Shown here: piece after piece, positions 1-6,468 of the stretch
Layout: each line of letters opens with the position of its first letter
Position numbering within the stretch: the first letter of the stretch is position 1
NCBI GenBank assembly: GCA_947474445.1
Contig: CANJJY010000183.1
Coordinates: 1 to 8,657 of the forward strand
Direction: 5' to 3'
Source: Oligoflexaceae bacterium
GTDB lineage: Bacteria > Bdellovibrionota_B > Oligoflexia > Oligoflexales > Oligoflexaceae
DNA length: 8,657 nucleotides
Notes under the pieces: model-generated
Seen by the model: the letters and a program-made list of their open reading frames with translations, nothing else
What the model was told of the DNA's origin: nothing
The model's database searches: none
Program-made: the position numbers and the translations under genes

Positions 1-392
1 AGATCGTTTTTGTGATTGCGCATGAGCAAAGAGGTTTTTTCATAAGCGGCAGCACCCATGGAAATATAGTAGCTGACGTCATAGGTTCGTCGATTAAAAT
101 AGTCTTGAAAATATCCAGCGAAATAGAGGCTGGTATCGCCCATACGCTTGTAGACTTTGATCTGTGTGTCAGGCCCGGACTCTAGTGCTTTTTTCAGCAT
201 AAAGGCTAAGGGAGTGTCTAACACATCCATGGATTTGTCGATTTGCAGCTGGGCAGGGTTAATAAAATCGCAGAGAAGATTGACGAGGTAGAATTCGAGC
301 TCGTCTTCTAGTTCCAAACGAAGAGTTTCGGCAGCGCTACAGACTTGGCTGCGAAAATAATCTTGCGGATTCAACAGGGCCAATTCACTCAT
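1..392 (-). CDS. Conserved protein of unknown function, N-terminal part (runs off the left edge)
   Basis: An open frame begins at the ATG at 392-390 and reads without a stop to base 1, giving 130 codons. The missing C-terminus lies outside the window. A good ribosome binding site, AAGGA (400-404, minus), sits 7 nt before the ATG and supports this start. The protein begins MSELALLNPQDYF. It continues with an acidic helical stretch (ELEDELEFYLVNLLCDFI, about residues 26-43) and later a Tyr-rich part (YFAGYFQDYFNRR, then YDVSYYISMG). There is no signal peptide or membrane segment, so it is probably cytoplasmic. The pattern, especially EFYLVNLLCDFI near the N-terminus, resembles an unassigned protein family I associate with myxobacteria and relatives; that is from memory and unchecked. 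No catalytic motif is visible. It is divergent from the gene at 644. Confidence 0.75.
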   Translation of the reverse strand, partial: MSELALLNPQDYFRSQVCSAAETLRLELEDELEFYLVNLLCDFINPAQLQIDKSMDVLDTPLAFMLKKALESGPDTQIKVYKRMGDTSLYFAGYFQDYFNRRTYDVSYYISMGAAAYEKTSLLMRNHKND

Positions 393-413
393 GCTTACGT
401 CCTTAGCCTATGT

Positions 414-426
414 TGCCATTATGGCA
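414..426. promoter_or_regulatory. 13-bp dyad, possible operator over a -10-like hexamer
   Basis: TGCCAT-T-ATGGCA is a perfect 6-bp inverted repeat around one central base. It lies 22 bp upstream of the start codon of the leftmost minus-strand gene. Read on the minus strand it contains CATAAT, which matches the -10 consensus at five of six bases, but I see no convincing -35 hexamer 16-18 bp upstream. The symmetry and position fit a repressor or activator half-site pair, but a 6-bp dyad can also arise by chance. The regulator is unknown. Confidence 0.3.
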
Positions 427-490
427 TGTAATTGCGGGCCGGACCATACTTTTTTCTTATCGGAATAAATATCAAAAACTTGAAAGTGTT

Positions 491-519
491 TTGCTGGGAG
501 CTAATTCTGGCAATAATAT
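491..519 (+). promoter_or_regulatory. Candidate sigma-70 promoter for the small gene at 644
   Basis: TTGCTG (491-496) and TAATAT (514-519) are separated by exactly 17 bp. They match the -35 consensus at three of six and the -10 consensus at four of six positions. The surrounding region (about 440-525) is AT-rich compared with the flanking genes. Transcription from here would start near 526 and give a leader of roughly 118 nt containing the inverted repeats at 572-606. It is a weak match and the only reasonable one I found on this strand of the spacer. Confidence 0.35.
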
Positions 520-571
520 TCGGACTTATCATCGACTTCGGGCCTTTCCGGGCCAGGATAGATAGCGCAAA

Positions 572-606
572 GGAGTCTCGACTAAAGACTCAAACTGCGA
601 GACTCT
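572..606 (+). promoter_or_regulatory. Leader inverted repeats able to form two mutually exclusive hairpins
   Basis: GAGTCTCG (573-580) is perfectly complementary to CGAGACTC (598-605), an 8-bp stem with a 17-nt loop that a G-U pair (572/606) extends. The loop holds a second AGACTC (586-591), which can instead pair with GAGTCT (573-578) through a 7-nt loop. One left arm can therefore pair with either of two right arms. A full Shine-Dalgarno-like AAAGGAG (569-575) overlaps the left arm but has no start codon at normal spacing. The element ends 38 nt before the GTG of the next gene, with no T-run after either stem, so it does not look like an intrinsic terminator. It could be an RNA switch, a protein-binding hairpin or a DNA operator. 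Confidence 0.4.
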
Positions 607-643
607 GACAAGACCTTGGGTTGCATTGAGCAAAGGATGAAAC

Positions 644-1021
644 GTGACAGCGGGTGACAAATCAGGCTCCTCAACGGAGAACAAATCTTGGGATAAGCTG
701 GGCCTCGAAGAAATTGTTCATATCGCGAACAAGGTCGGTCTCGCCTATGTTGAGGCGAAGAAAACAGCTGAACACTACGAACTTCTAAAGCCCACCGTGC
801 GAGCCCGCATTGCTTTGAGGCTTGACGATGGGGATATAAGCGAAGCCAAGCTCAAGAGGTTGACAGAAACGGATCAGGAGTATTTGGATTTTCTCGATAA
901 GTTGCTTGAGGCCCGGCGTGAGAGTGACCGTTTAAAGGTGCGCTACGATTCCTATAAAAACCTCTTTGATGCAAGACGCAGTCTCCTCAGCTATCAAAAA
1001 GAAGAAATGAAATTACTGTAA
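644..1021 (+). CDS. Small charged coiled-coil protein resembling phage-encoded proteins
   Basis: This is a 125-residue protein. The GTG at 644 is well supported: AAAGGA (632-637) lies 6 nt upstream and an in-frame TGA occurs at 638-640, so no longer form is possible. An ATG at 637 is in another frame and meets a stop after six codons. The protein has no signal peptide or membrane segment. It is mainly helical and rich in Lys, Glu, Arg and Leu, with a long predicted helix from about residue 60 to the end. The C-terminal pattern (YLDFLDKLLEARRESDRLK, then RYDSYKNLFDARRSLLSYQKEEM) resembles a family of 100-130-residue proteins of unknown function in phage early regions, often near recombination genes. 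This is recognition by eye and I hold it loosely. There are no phage genes nearby. It converges on the TPR gene with 10 nt between the stop codons. Confidence 0.7.
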   Translation: MTAGDKSGSSTENKSWDKLGLEEIVHIANKVGLAYVEAKKTAEHYELLKPTVRARIALRLDDGDISEAKLKRLTETDQEYLDFLDKLLEARRESDRLKVRYDSYKNLFDARRSLLSYQKEEMKLL

Positions 1022-1031
1022 GTGGTCTCGA

Positions 1032-2102
1032 TTAGAGCTGATCTTCAAGCTCTTCAGCGCGTGAACTCTGAACGCTTTCAGTGTCACTTTTGCTTTTCTT
1101 TTCCTCATTGGCAAATCGAATTCTTAAGCTGGCTACTTCTTGCTGAAAAGATGGGTCAAAAGCCGCTTCTTTATAAAACTGCTTATAGAAATCTTCAGAT
1201 TTTTTTGGATCCAATTTCTCGTACGCTCTTCCCAGATGAAAATAGGCTTCAAGATGTTGGGGGCGTATGCGAATCGCTCGTTCAAGATAGATAATAGCTT
1301 GATCAGTATTCTTGCCGTCGGTCAGCAATTTCTTCGCTAAACCTGTCAATGCACCAGGAAGAAGAGGTTGATCTTGCAAAGCTCGGCGAAACGATTGTTC
1401 AGCTTTGTCCTTTTCACCGAGCTCAAGATAGATGTCGCCCTTAACACTATAAAGGTAAGGAACCTCTTCAGGGCTTGCGAGAGCTTCGGCTTTGTTCAGT
1501 ACTGTAAGCGCTTTGTCGTTCATCCCTATTTTGTTCATGATGCGGGCCTGAATAATTGAGATTTGGAAGTCATTAGGGTCCATTTTTCGAAGAGCCTTTG
1601 ACGCTTTAAGAGCTTCTGTATAGTAGCGAATACTGTAGTAGCTCCAGGTCAATGCTTTTAGGGTGGGCAAGTTCTTTGGATCCGTATTTAAAGCCCGTTT
1701 GTAATGGTAAATAGCATCGGCATATCGGTTTTGAGTGCGGTAGGCTTCAGCCAAATAGTAATTCAACTCAAAATTGTCGGGATAGAGAGGGAGAGCCTCT
1801 TGAAGATGGACGATTGCTTGTTTATATGCCCCCGACTTGACATATATGATGCCTAGGGTCCGATGAGCCGCCGCATCCTTTGGTTGTTCGGCAAGATACT
1901 TCTTAAAGGAGGCGATTGCTTCGCGATAGAGGCCGTCACGTGCATACTGATTGGCAACATCGATGAGAGCCTGATGGGTCGGAGAAACGTTTTGCGGCCG
2001 AGACTGAACAAGCTGCAAGGGTTGAGGCTGAGGCGACCCCACACAAGCCGTCAGGAGCGAAAGTAATAAGCACAGGGAAGAGGCAAAGGAGGTCGTTCTC
2101 AC
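1032..2102 (-). CDS. TPR-repeat lipoprotein
   Basis: This 356-residue protein starts at a GTG (2102-2100). AAGGAG (2109-2114, minus) lies 6 nt upstream. The N-terminus is a lipoprotein signal peptide (MRTTSFASSLCLLLSLLTAC) with lipobox LTAC and the lipidated Cys at residue 20. A Pro/Gln-rich linker (about 22-42) follows. From about residue 44 to 315 it is built of roughly eight tetratricopeptide repeats, with typical spacing such as AHRTLGIIYVKSGAYKQAI and LNYYLAEAYRTQNRYADAI. The C-terminal 30 residues are charged and probably disordered. Such proteins act as scaffolds at the outer membrane or periplasm, for example in pilus assembly (PilF/PilW/Tgl type) or secretion. Those pilotins are shorter, and nothing nearby points to pili, so I assign no specific role. 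The small lipoprotein gene 88 nt upstream is in the same direction and may be cotranscribed. Confidence 0.88.
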   Translation of the reverse strand: MRTTSFASSLCLLLSLLTACVGSPQPQPLQLVQSRPQNVSPTHQALIDVANQYARDGLYREAIASFKKYLAEQPKDAAAHRTLGIIYVKSGAYKQAIVHLQEALPLYPDNFELNYYLAEAYRTQNRYADAIYHYKRALNTDPKNLPTLKALTWSYYSIRYYTEALKASKALRKMDPNDFQISIIQARIMNKIGMNDKALTVLNKAEALASPEEVPYLYSVKGDIYLELGEKDKAEQSFRRALQDQPLLPGALTGLAKKLLTDGKNTDQAIIYLERAIRIRPQHLEAYFHLGRAYEKLDPKKSEDFYKQFYKEAAFDPSFQQEVASLRIRFANEEKKSKSDTESVQSSRAEELEDQL

Positions 2103-2133
2103 CTAGCGCTCCTTGAAGAGGTAGATAGCCTCT

Positions 2134-2162
2134 ATTGTAGCTCGAAACGAAGTGATAACGAA
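2134..2162 (-). promoter_or_regulatory. Possible promoter for the TPR lipoprotein gene
   Basis: On the minus strand, TACAAT (2139-2134) matches the -10 consensus at five of six positions. A poor -35 candidate, TTCGTT (2162-2157), sits 17 bp upstream. Transcription would start near 2127 and leave a leader of about 25 nt carrying the AAGGAG ribosome binding site. The 88-nt gap to the upstream lipoprotein gene shows no clear terminator, so this could be an internal promoter of a two-gene unit. Confidence 0.3.
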
Positions 2163-2190
2163 GGAAAGGGGGCCGGGGAGAACTAAAGAT

Positions 2191-2520
2191 TTAGCGAACC
2201 ACGTAATATTCTTCAAAAAGAGACCAGCATTTGTCATCCCGCGAATAAAAGGATAGAACAATTTCTCTCCGGTCCCAATCTTTGTAGCTGGCTAACTTAT
2301 AAGTGTAGTAGCGAAGGCGCATGGCACCCGATTCTCCACTGACAAGGGCATCGGGAACTGGCATAAACTCATCAAGATAATAGCATTCGTTTGCAGAATT
2401 TTTAATAAAAGGTAGCTGGACCGGTGCAATGGCCTCTGGCATAAGAAATGTTTGACAGCCTCCGGCTAAAACCAAGAGGACAAGTGACAAAAGGCTTTGG
2501 CTGATCTTCCCTGATCGCAT
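2191..2520 (-). CDS. Small lipoprotein of unknown function
   Basis: This is a 109-residue protein starting at the ATG at 2520-2518. Its ribosome binding site is weak: a GGGG run about 8 nt upstream. The N-terminus has a positive n-region and a hydrophobic core ending in LAGGC, an acceptable lipobox with Cys22 as the lipid attachment site. The mature part is about 87 residues, rich in Tyr and in acidic residues (NECYYLDEFMPVPDALV, RLRYYTYKLASYKDWD). It ends in FEEYYVVR. Two cysteines remain after processing, Cys46 and Cys98, and could form a disulfide in the periplasm. I do not recognise the family. It precedes the TPR lipoprotein gene in the same direction and is divergent from the exported-protein gene at 2576, so the three may belong to one envelope-related neighbourhood. 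Confidence 0.72.
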   Translation of the reverse strand: MRSGKISQSLLSLVLLVLAGGCQTFLMPEAIAPVQLPFIKNSANECYYLDEFMPVPDALVSGESGAMRLRYYTYKLASYKDWDRREIVLSFYSRDDKCWSLFEEYYVVR

Positions 2521-2575
2521 ACAATAACCCCAAAAGGTACTTTCTTTCCTATCGTCTCAACTCGAAAATTCTTGA
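2521..2575. promoter_or_regulatory. Short divergent spacer between two exported-protein genes
   Basis: Only 55 bp separate the ATG of the small lipoprotein gene and the GTG of the 407-aa protein gene, so both promoters must overlap or extend into coding sequence. I could not assign convincing -35/-10 pairs on either strand; TTGAGA (2560-2555, minus) is the best -35-like hexamer and has no -10 partner. A short inverted repeat, CTCAA (2556-2560) and TTGAG (2572-2576), reaches into the plus-strand start codon and could be an operator or chance. Joint control of the two genes is plausible from the spacing alone. Confidence 0.3.
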
Positions 2576-3799
2576 GTGAAAAAAATGGGTATTTTGAATT
2601 TGCCCCTCGGGCTGATGGCCGTGAGTTTAATGTATTCCCTGTGCACGGCTTGCACCCACTGGGGTGGAGAGAAGCTAAAATCTGATTGGCAGGCACTTGG
2701 TGAAGCTGATCGACTGAAATGCAATGACATCCCATTATTGCCAGACGATCTGAGAATTGATCGCGTCCACGTCATCACCGATACGGGGCCATCCCTTTTA
2801 CTTGAGGTGACGAATCGACGAGGAGTCCGGAGTTTCTATCATCTACCTTTCAGAGCCTTTGGAGATCTCACCAGTGAGAATCTCGTGCCTCTTCCCATAA
2901 GCCCTGAAAGCATCTTTCTCGGCGGTGGAATTTCTAATGGTAAAGCGGTATTCGTACTTCGCGCCATGGAGAAATCGAAACCGGTCATCCAAGTGAGAGA
3001 TTTGTCTAACAACGCCATACTAAATAGATTTCCTGCTGATGCATCGGCGGCTTGGGATCTTGGCGCCTGGCATTTATCCAAAGGCATTCTACGGGCCTTA
3101 GTGCGAGAAATTAAAGATGATGAAGCCCTGGACGATCAAAATCACCTCCAAATCGAAGTCAATTTAGCGGCCGACAGTAAAGTCCCTATTAGAGCTGTTC
3201 CCAGTCGGGCTTTAGTGGGTCAGGCCGAATTGTTCTTCGACAGTCGCAGTCGGCCTCATACTCTGTGGTTAGACCGAGGTACATCCGATAAAGTTCTCGC
3301 TCAACCGATATATCGCATTTTGCCGTGGCGAGCCGACACGAAAGATGAAGCATTGATTCTTGACGATAAGGGAAAAATCGAGAATTGGGCCTTTATGGAA
3401 GCCTACGATCATATTTTAGTGGCGAGCATTAAAGGTGACAGTCTGCTCTGGGAAAATGCTACGATCGATCTGCAAAGGCTTAGCAAAGTAGCTCCCTTTA
3501 ACCGCGAAATGCAGGTGAATCTGCCTCTTTCTAAAGTTCATGTAGCAAGGCCACTCCTAGCTCAAGGCCCAAAAGGCGAGTATCTTTTTCTACCGCAGTG
3601 GCTGGATCATGAACTGACCGTCGCATTGTTTGACGTGAAAGCACAGGAAGCCAAACCTCTTGGATTTGGTGGAATTTTTAAAGAGGGGACTTCTTTCTAT
3701 GACGCCTTTTATCATGAACCCTCAGAATCCTATTACATGATCAGTAAGGGACCTGGATCCTCTCAAGGTCGATACAGTCTTTGCCGCCTAGATCTATGA
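2576..3799 (+). CDS. Exported protein of unknown function, probable lipoprotein, possibly a beta-propeller
   Basis: This is a 407-residue protein. The GTG at 2576 follows directly after an in-frame TGA (2573-2575), so this is the longest possible form. An ATG at 2585 would remove Lys2 and Lys3, the only positive charges of the signal peptide, so GTG is preferred although neither start has a good ribosome binding site. The signal sequence ends at LCTAC with Cys26; the -3 residue is Cys instead of Leu/Val/Ile, so the lipobox is atypical. The rest alternates short beta-strand-like stretches with Gly/Asp/Asn turns over about 350 residues (for example SLLLEV, KAVFVL, HILVASI, EYLFLP, SYYMIS). This is suggestive of a beta-propeller but not proof. 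The mature part has only two cysteines, Cys49 and Cys403, near its two ends. It lies 9 nt upstream of a winged-helix regulator gene, almost certainly its operon partner. I do not recognise the family. Confidence 0.8.
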   Translation: MKKMGILNLPLGLMAVSLMYSLCTACTHWGGEKLKSDWQALGEADRLKCNDIPLLPDDLRIDRVHVITDTGPSLLLEVTNRRGVRSFYHLPFRAFGDLTSENLVPLPISPESIFLGGGISNGKAVFVLRAMEKSKPVIQVRDLSNNAILNRFPADASAAWDLGAWHLSKGILRALVREIKDDEALDDQNHLQIEVNLAADSKVPIRAVPSRALVGQAELFFDSRSRPHTLWLDRGTSDKVLAQPIYRILPWRADTKDEALILDDKGKIENWAFMEAYDHILVASIKGDSLLWENATIDLQRLSKVAPFNREMQVNLPLSKVHVARPLLAQGPKGEYLFLPQWLDHELTVALFDVKAQEAKPLGFGGIFKEGTSFYDAFYHEPSESYYMISKGPGSSQGRYSLCRLDL

Positions 3800-3808
3800 G
3801 GGCTGATT

Positions 3809-4477
3809 ATGGCTATTATTTGGGTTCTAGAAAAGCCGCGTCCTGCCCAAGATAATCTCCCGGATCTACTGCAGGGAGATTTCGCCGTCAGGGCATTTGC
3901 TTCTTTGCGGAGCTTCTATCGGCTCAGTAACCTTGGTGGTGGAAAGCCAGACCTCATCGTAGTCCGCGCCTGTGATTATCAGGATGAGCTAGAAAATCTC
4001 GATCAAATTATTGCTTTGCAGTGGCCCACAATTTTTCGTCTGTATCTCGGTTCTGTGCCCGATTCTCAATCAAATGACGAACGGCGCTTAAAAGTTGCAG
4101 ATGAATCTTGGTTGGAGCTGCCATTTTTGCTCCAACAGATTCTACGAAATTCCCAAAAAACAATAGATCGCGGAGTTCAATTTGGAGATCTCTGGCTCGA
4201 CGCAGATTCCCAATCTATTCGCATTCTTCCAGAGGGAGATTGGCAAAAGCTTTCACCCAAAGAGTTTCAACTTCTCAAGATATTCTTAAAGCACCCCGGT
4301 CACTGTCTGAGTCATGAGGATCTCAATGAAGGAGTTTGGAAAGGTGTGAGAGTAGCAAGCAGTAGCGTAGCCAGCCATATTTCTAGGCTGAGGCGATACC
4401 TTTCAAGCTCCCGTTGTCAGATAAAGAGTGTATATGGGGGAGGTTACCAGATGCAAATGACCTCTATCGATGAATAA
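3809..4477 (+). CDS. OmpR-type winged-helix regulator with degenerate receiver domain
   Basis: This 222-residue protein starts at an ATG 9 nt after the stop of the preceding gene. GAGGG (3798-3802), overlapping that stop, lies 6 nt upstream, suggesting translational coupling. Residues about 124-218 form a Trans_reg_C winged helix: KLSPKEFQLLKIFL, recognition helix SSSVASHISRLRRYL (184-198), and the wing SVYGGGYQM. This domain binds DNA, usually at direct repeats, in OmpR/PhoB regulators. Residues 1-110 keep a receiver-like outline (IIWVLEKP, PDLIVV, LELPF), but the phosphoacceptor position after PDLIVV is Arg53, the second acidic-pocket residue is Lys9, and the conserved Lys before PF is Leu104. 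Phosphorylation by a histidine kinase is therefore unlikely, and no kinase gene is adjacent. It probably senses by another route, perhaps linked to the exported protein encoded just upstream. Its stop abuts the aguB stop. Confidence 0.88.
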   Translation: MAIIWVLEKPRPAQDNLPDLLQGDFAVRAFASLRSFYRLSNLGGGKPDLIVVRACDYQDELENLDQIIALQWPTIFRLYLGSVPDSQSNDERRLKVADESWLELPFLLQQILRNSQKTIDRGVQFGDLWLDADSQSIRILPEGDWQKLSPKEFQLLKIFLKHPGHCLSHEDLNEGVWKGVRVASSSVASHISRLRRYLSSSRCQIKSVYGGGYQMQMTSIDE

Positions 4478-5362
4478 TCAGGGCAAGCGCGATTGGCCGT
4501 CCAGACTCAGGATGGCCCTATAGAGATCAGGTCTGCGATCGCGGAAGAAGCCCATTCCAGCCCGAAATTTCTGAGCTTCCTGAAAATCGAGTGAAGCTGT
4601 AATGGATCCCTCGAAATTCGCATCAGCTTCTGTGAGAATTTCTCCTCGGTAGTCCGATATAAAACTATGACCATAGAAAGTGCATTGGGCGCTCTCAATC
4701 GTTTCTTTGCCGATGCGATTAGCTGCCCCTACGTAGCATGAATTACTGACAGCATGGCCTTGCATGGCCCTCTGCCACATAGCTGGCGTATTCGGCGTTT
4801 CAACTTGCTCCGTTGGCTCACTGCCGATGGCCGTGGGATAAAGGAGAAGGTCAGCGCCCTGAAGGGCCATGATTCGAGCACATTCGGGAAACCACTGATC
4901 CCAGCAAATACCCACTCCAATTCGACCAAATCGAGTTGACCATGTTCTAAATCCAGTATCACCCGGATTAAAATAATATTTTTCTTCATACCCAGGACCG
5001 TCTGGGATATGACTTTTTCGGTAAACACCCAAACGCTGGCCGTCAGCATCGATTAAGACCAAACTATTGAAATACGCTTGCCCAGATTTCTCAAAGAAGC
5101 TGAGAGGCAAAACCACTCCCAGTTGAGAGGCTAACTTTTGAAATCGGGTTACGAAGGGGTGCTGATCAAGTGAGTGAGCCCAAGAAAAGAACTCTTCGCG
5201 CTCCAGTTGGCAAAAGTAATGATTTTCGAAGAGTTCGGGTAGTAAAATAATGGTGGCGCCTTTGGCTGCGGCTTCGCGGACTAATTGTTCGGCTTTTTGA
5301 ACGTTGTCGTTAAGTGAACGACTTACCGACATTTGAATGAGAGCGAGAGTTGGCTTTTTCAT
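4478..5362 (-). CDS. aguB: N-carbamoylputrescine amidase
   Basis: This 294-residue protein of the nitrilase/carbon-nitrogen hydrolase superfamily cleaves N-carbamoylputrescine to putrescine, CO2 and ammonia in the cytoplasm. The catalytic triad is visible: Glu43 in LLPELFE, Lys116 in YRKSHIPDGPGYEEKYYF, and Cys153 in GVGICWDQWFPE. The segment after the lysine and the ending FRDRRPDLY are typical of the AguB subfamily. Length is normal and nothing is missing. The ATG (5362-5360) is preceded by AAAGGA 6-7 nt upstream, overlapping the TAA of aguA; with only 10 nt between the genes, translation is probably coupled. The pair forms the agmatine-to-putrescine branch of polyamine synthesis. Its TGA (4480-4478) touches the TAA of the convergent regulator gene with no base between and no terminator in sight. 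Confidence 0.96.
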   Translation of the reverse strand: MKKPTLALIQMSVSRSLNDNVQKAEQLVREAAAKGATIILLPELFENHYFCQLEREEFFSWAHSLDQHPFVTRFQKLASQLGVVLPLSFFEKSGQAYFNSLVLIDADGQRLGVYRKSHIPDGPGYEEKYYFNPGDTGFRTWSTRFGRIGVGICWDQWFPECARIMALQGADLLLYPTAIGSEPTEQVETPNTPAMWQRAMQGHAVSNSCYVGAANRIGKETIESAQCTFYGHSFISDYRGEILTEADANFEGSITASLDFQEAQKFRAGMGFFRDRRPDLYRAILSLDGQSRLP

Positions 5363-5372
5363 CCGGATTCCT

Positions 5373-6440
5373 TTAGTAGCTCGCAGGTTCTTGCTGGGTC
5401 AAACAATGAAAGCTTCCGCCACCCGTAATGATAGCTCGCGAAGGCAGACCTATGACCTTATGTGAAGGAAATACTTGCTGGAGGAGTGCTAAAGCCTTGC
5501 TATCTTGTTGATCTTCGTACTGCGGGACGAGAACCGCGCCGTTCGCTATGTAAAAATTCGCATAAGTTGGAGGGAGGCGTGTCCCGTCTTTAAGCTCGAG
5601 GCGGCGTTCAGGTAGGGGCAATTCAATGATCTGTAAGCGTCCGCCGTCTTTGAGGCGAACGTCTTTTAGTATCTCTAGATTCTCCTGCATACGATCGTAG
5701 TTGGGATCGAGGCGATCTTTACAGACTGAAGTAAGAACAGTATCAACTCCAGAGAATCGGCTGATCGTATCGATGTGCCCATCGGTGTGGTCACCTTCCA
5801 GGCCCATCTTCAGCCAGACCACCTGGTCGATCCCAAGATAATCGAAAAGATATTTTTCAATTTCGACCTTGCCGAGAGTTGGGTTTCGCATAGGACTCAA
5901 AAGACACTGCTCAGTTGTCAGGCACAATCCCTCTCCATTGACCTCGAGAGATCCACCCTCCATAACGATTGAACTCTCAAAAAGATGGAAGCCTTGATTT
6001 TTTGCAATTGCCAAGGGAGCTAGGTTGTCGAGATCCCAACTATATTTTTGACCCCATGAATTGAATTGCCAGTTGACGGCTGCGAGCTGAGGCAAATCTT
6101 GATGCGGATTTGTATCTACGACTTCCCGCCGAACAAATATAGGTCCGTTGTCCCGGAGCCAAACATCATCAAGAGGAACATTGAGTAGATTGATTGCGGA
6201 AACACCCGAAAACGCAGTTTCGGCAGTCGCTCGCGCTTCGGCATCACGAACGAGCAGGTGAACCGGTTCGTAGCGACTTAGGGTTTTCACAAAAGCCGCG
6301 TATTCCCTCCGCACGTCATGAAGCTGGCCATGCCACATTTCATCATCAAAGGGCCAACTCATCCAGGTTGCACGGTGCTTGCACCATTCAGCTGGCATGC
6401 GATAGCCCAAACGTTGTGGAATACCAGTCAATCTATGCAT
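5373..6440 (-). CDS. aguA: Agmatine deiminase
   Basis: This enzyme of the peptidylarginine-deiminase-like (guanidino-group modifying) superfamily hydrolyses agmatine to N-carbamoylputrescine and ammonia. I chose the ATG at 6440-6438 (355 aa). The open frame continues upstream to a TTG at 6509, but those 23 extra residues do not match the family, which begins shortly before the segment seen here as GYRMPAEWCKHRATWMSWP. GAGGAG lies about 10 nt upstream, slightly far. Active-site motifs, numbered from this start: WLRDNGP (Asp97 region), MEGGSLEV (Glu161), EGDHTDGHID (His218), and the nucleophile Cys346 in GGGSFHCLTQQEP near the C-terminus. Length is normal. It is the first gene of a two-gene unit with aguB, and together they make putrescine from arginine-derived agmatine. 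The arginine decarboxylase that would supply agmatine is not in this window. Confidence 0.95.
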   Translation of the reverse strand: MHRLTGIPQRLGYRMPAEWCKHRATWMSWPFDDEMWHGQLHDVRREYAAFVKTLSRYEPVHLLVRDAEARATAETAFSGVSAINLLNVPLDDVWLRDNGPIFVRREVVDTNPHQDLPQLAAVNWQFNSWGQKYSWDLDNLAPLAIAKNQGFHLFESSIVMEGGSLEVNGEGLCLTTEQCLLSPMRNPTLGKVEIEKYLFDYLGIDQVVWLKMGLEGDHTDGHIDTISRFSGVDTVLTSVCKDRLDPNYDRMQENLEILKDVRLKDGGRLQIIELPLPERRLELKDGTRLPPTYANFYIANGAVLVPQYEDQQDSKALALLQQVFPSHKVIGLPSRAIITGGGSFHCLTQQEPASY

Positions 6441-6468
6441 GCGATTCGATCTCCTCGAGAGAAATGAC

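Noticed and set aside
541..554. GGCC repeats (GGCCTTTCCGGGCC) as a terminator or regulatory hairpin
   Set aside because: It gives only a 4-bp stem with no T-run, and short GC-rich repeats of this kind are common by chance.
637..657. Six-codon leader peptide ATG AAA CGT GAC AGC GGG TGA overlapping the start at 644
   Set aside because: The only ribosome binding site candidate overlaps or touches its ATG with no spacing, so initiation there is unlikely. The GTG at 644 has correct spacing.
1034..1053. Inverted repeat AGAGCT/AGCTCT with an 8-nt loop between the convergent genes, as a terminator
   Set aside because: It lies inside the last codons of the TPR gene, the stem is only six pairs, and no T-run follows on either strand.
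1022..1294. A 90-codon plus-strand open frame starting directly after the small coiled-coil gene
   Set aside because: It lies wholly antisense to the 3' end of the TPR lipoprotein gene, has no ribosome binding site, and its translation is unlike a protein family.
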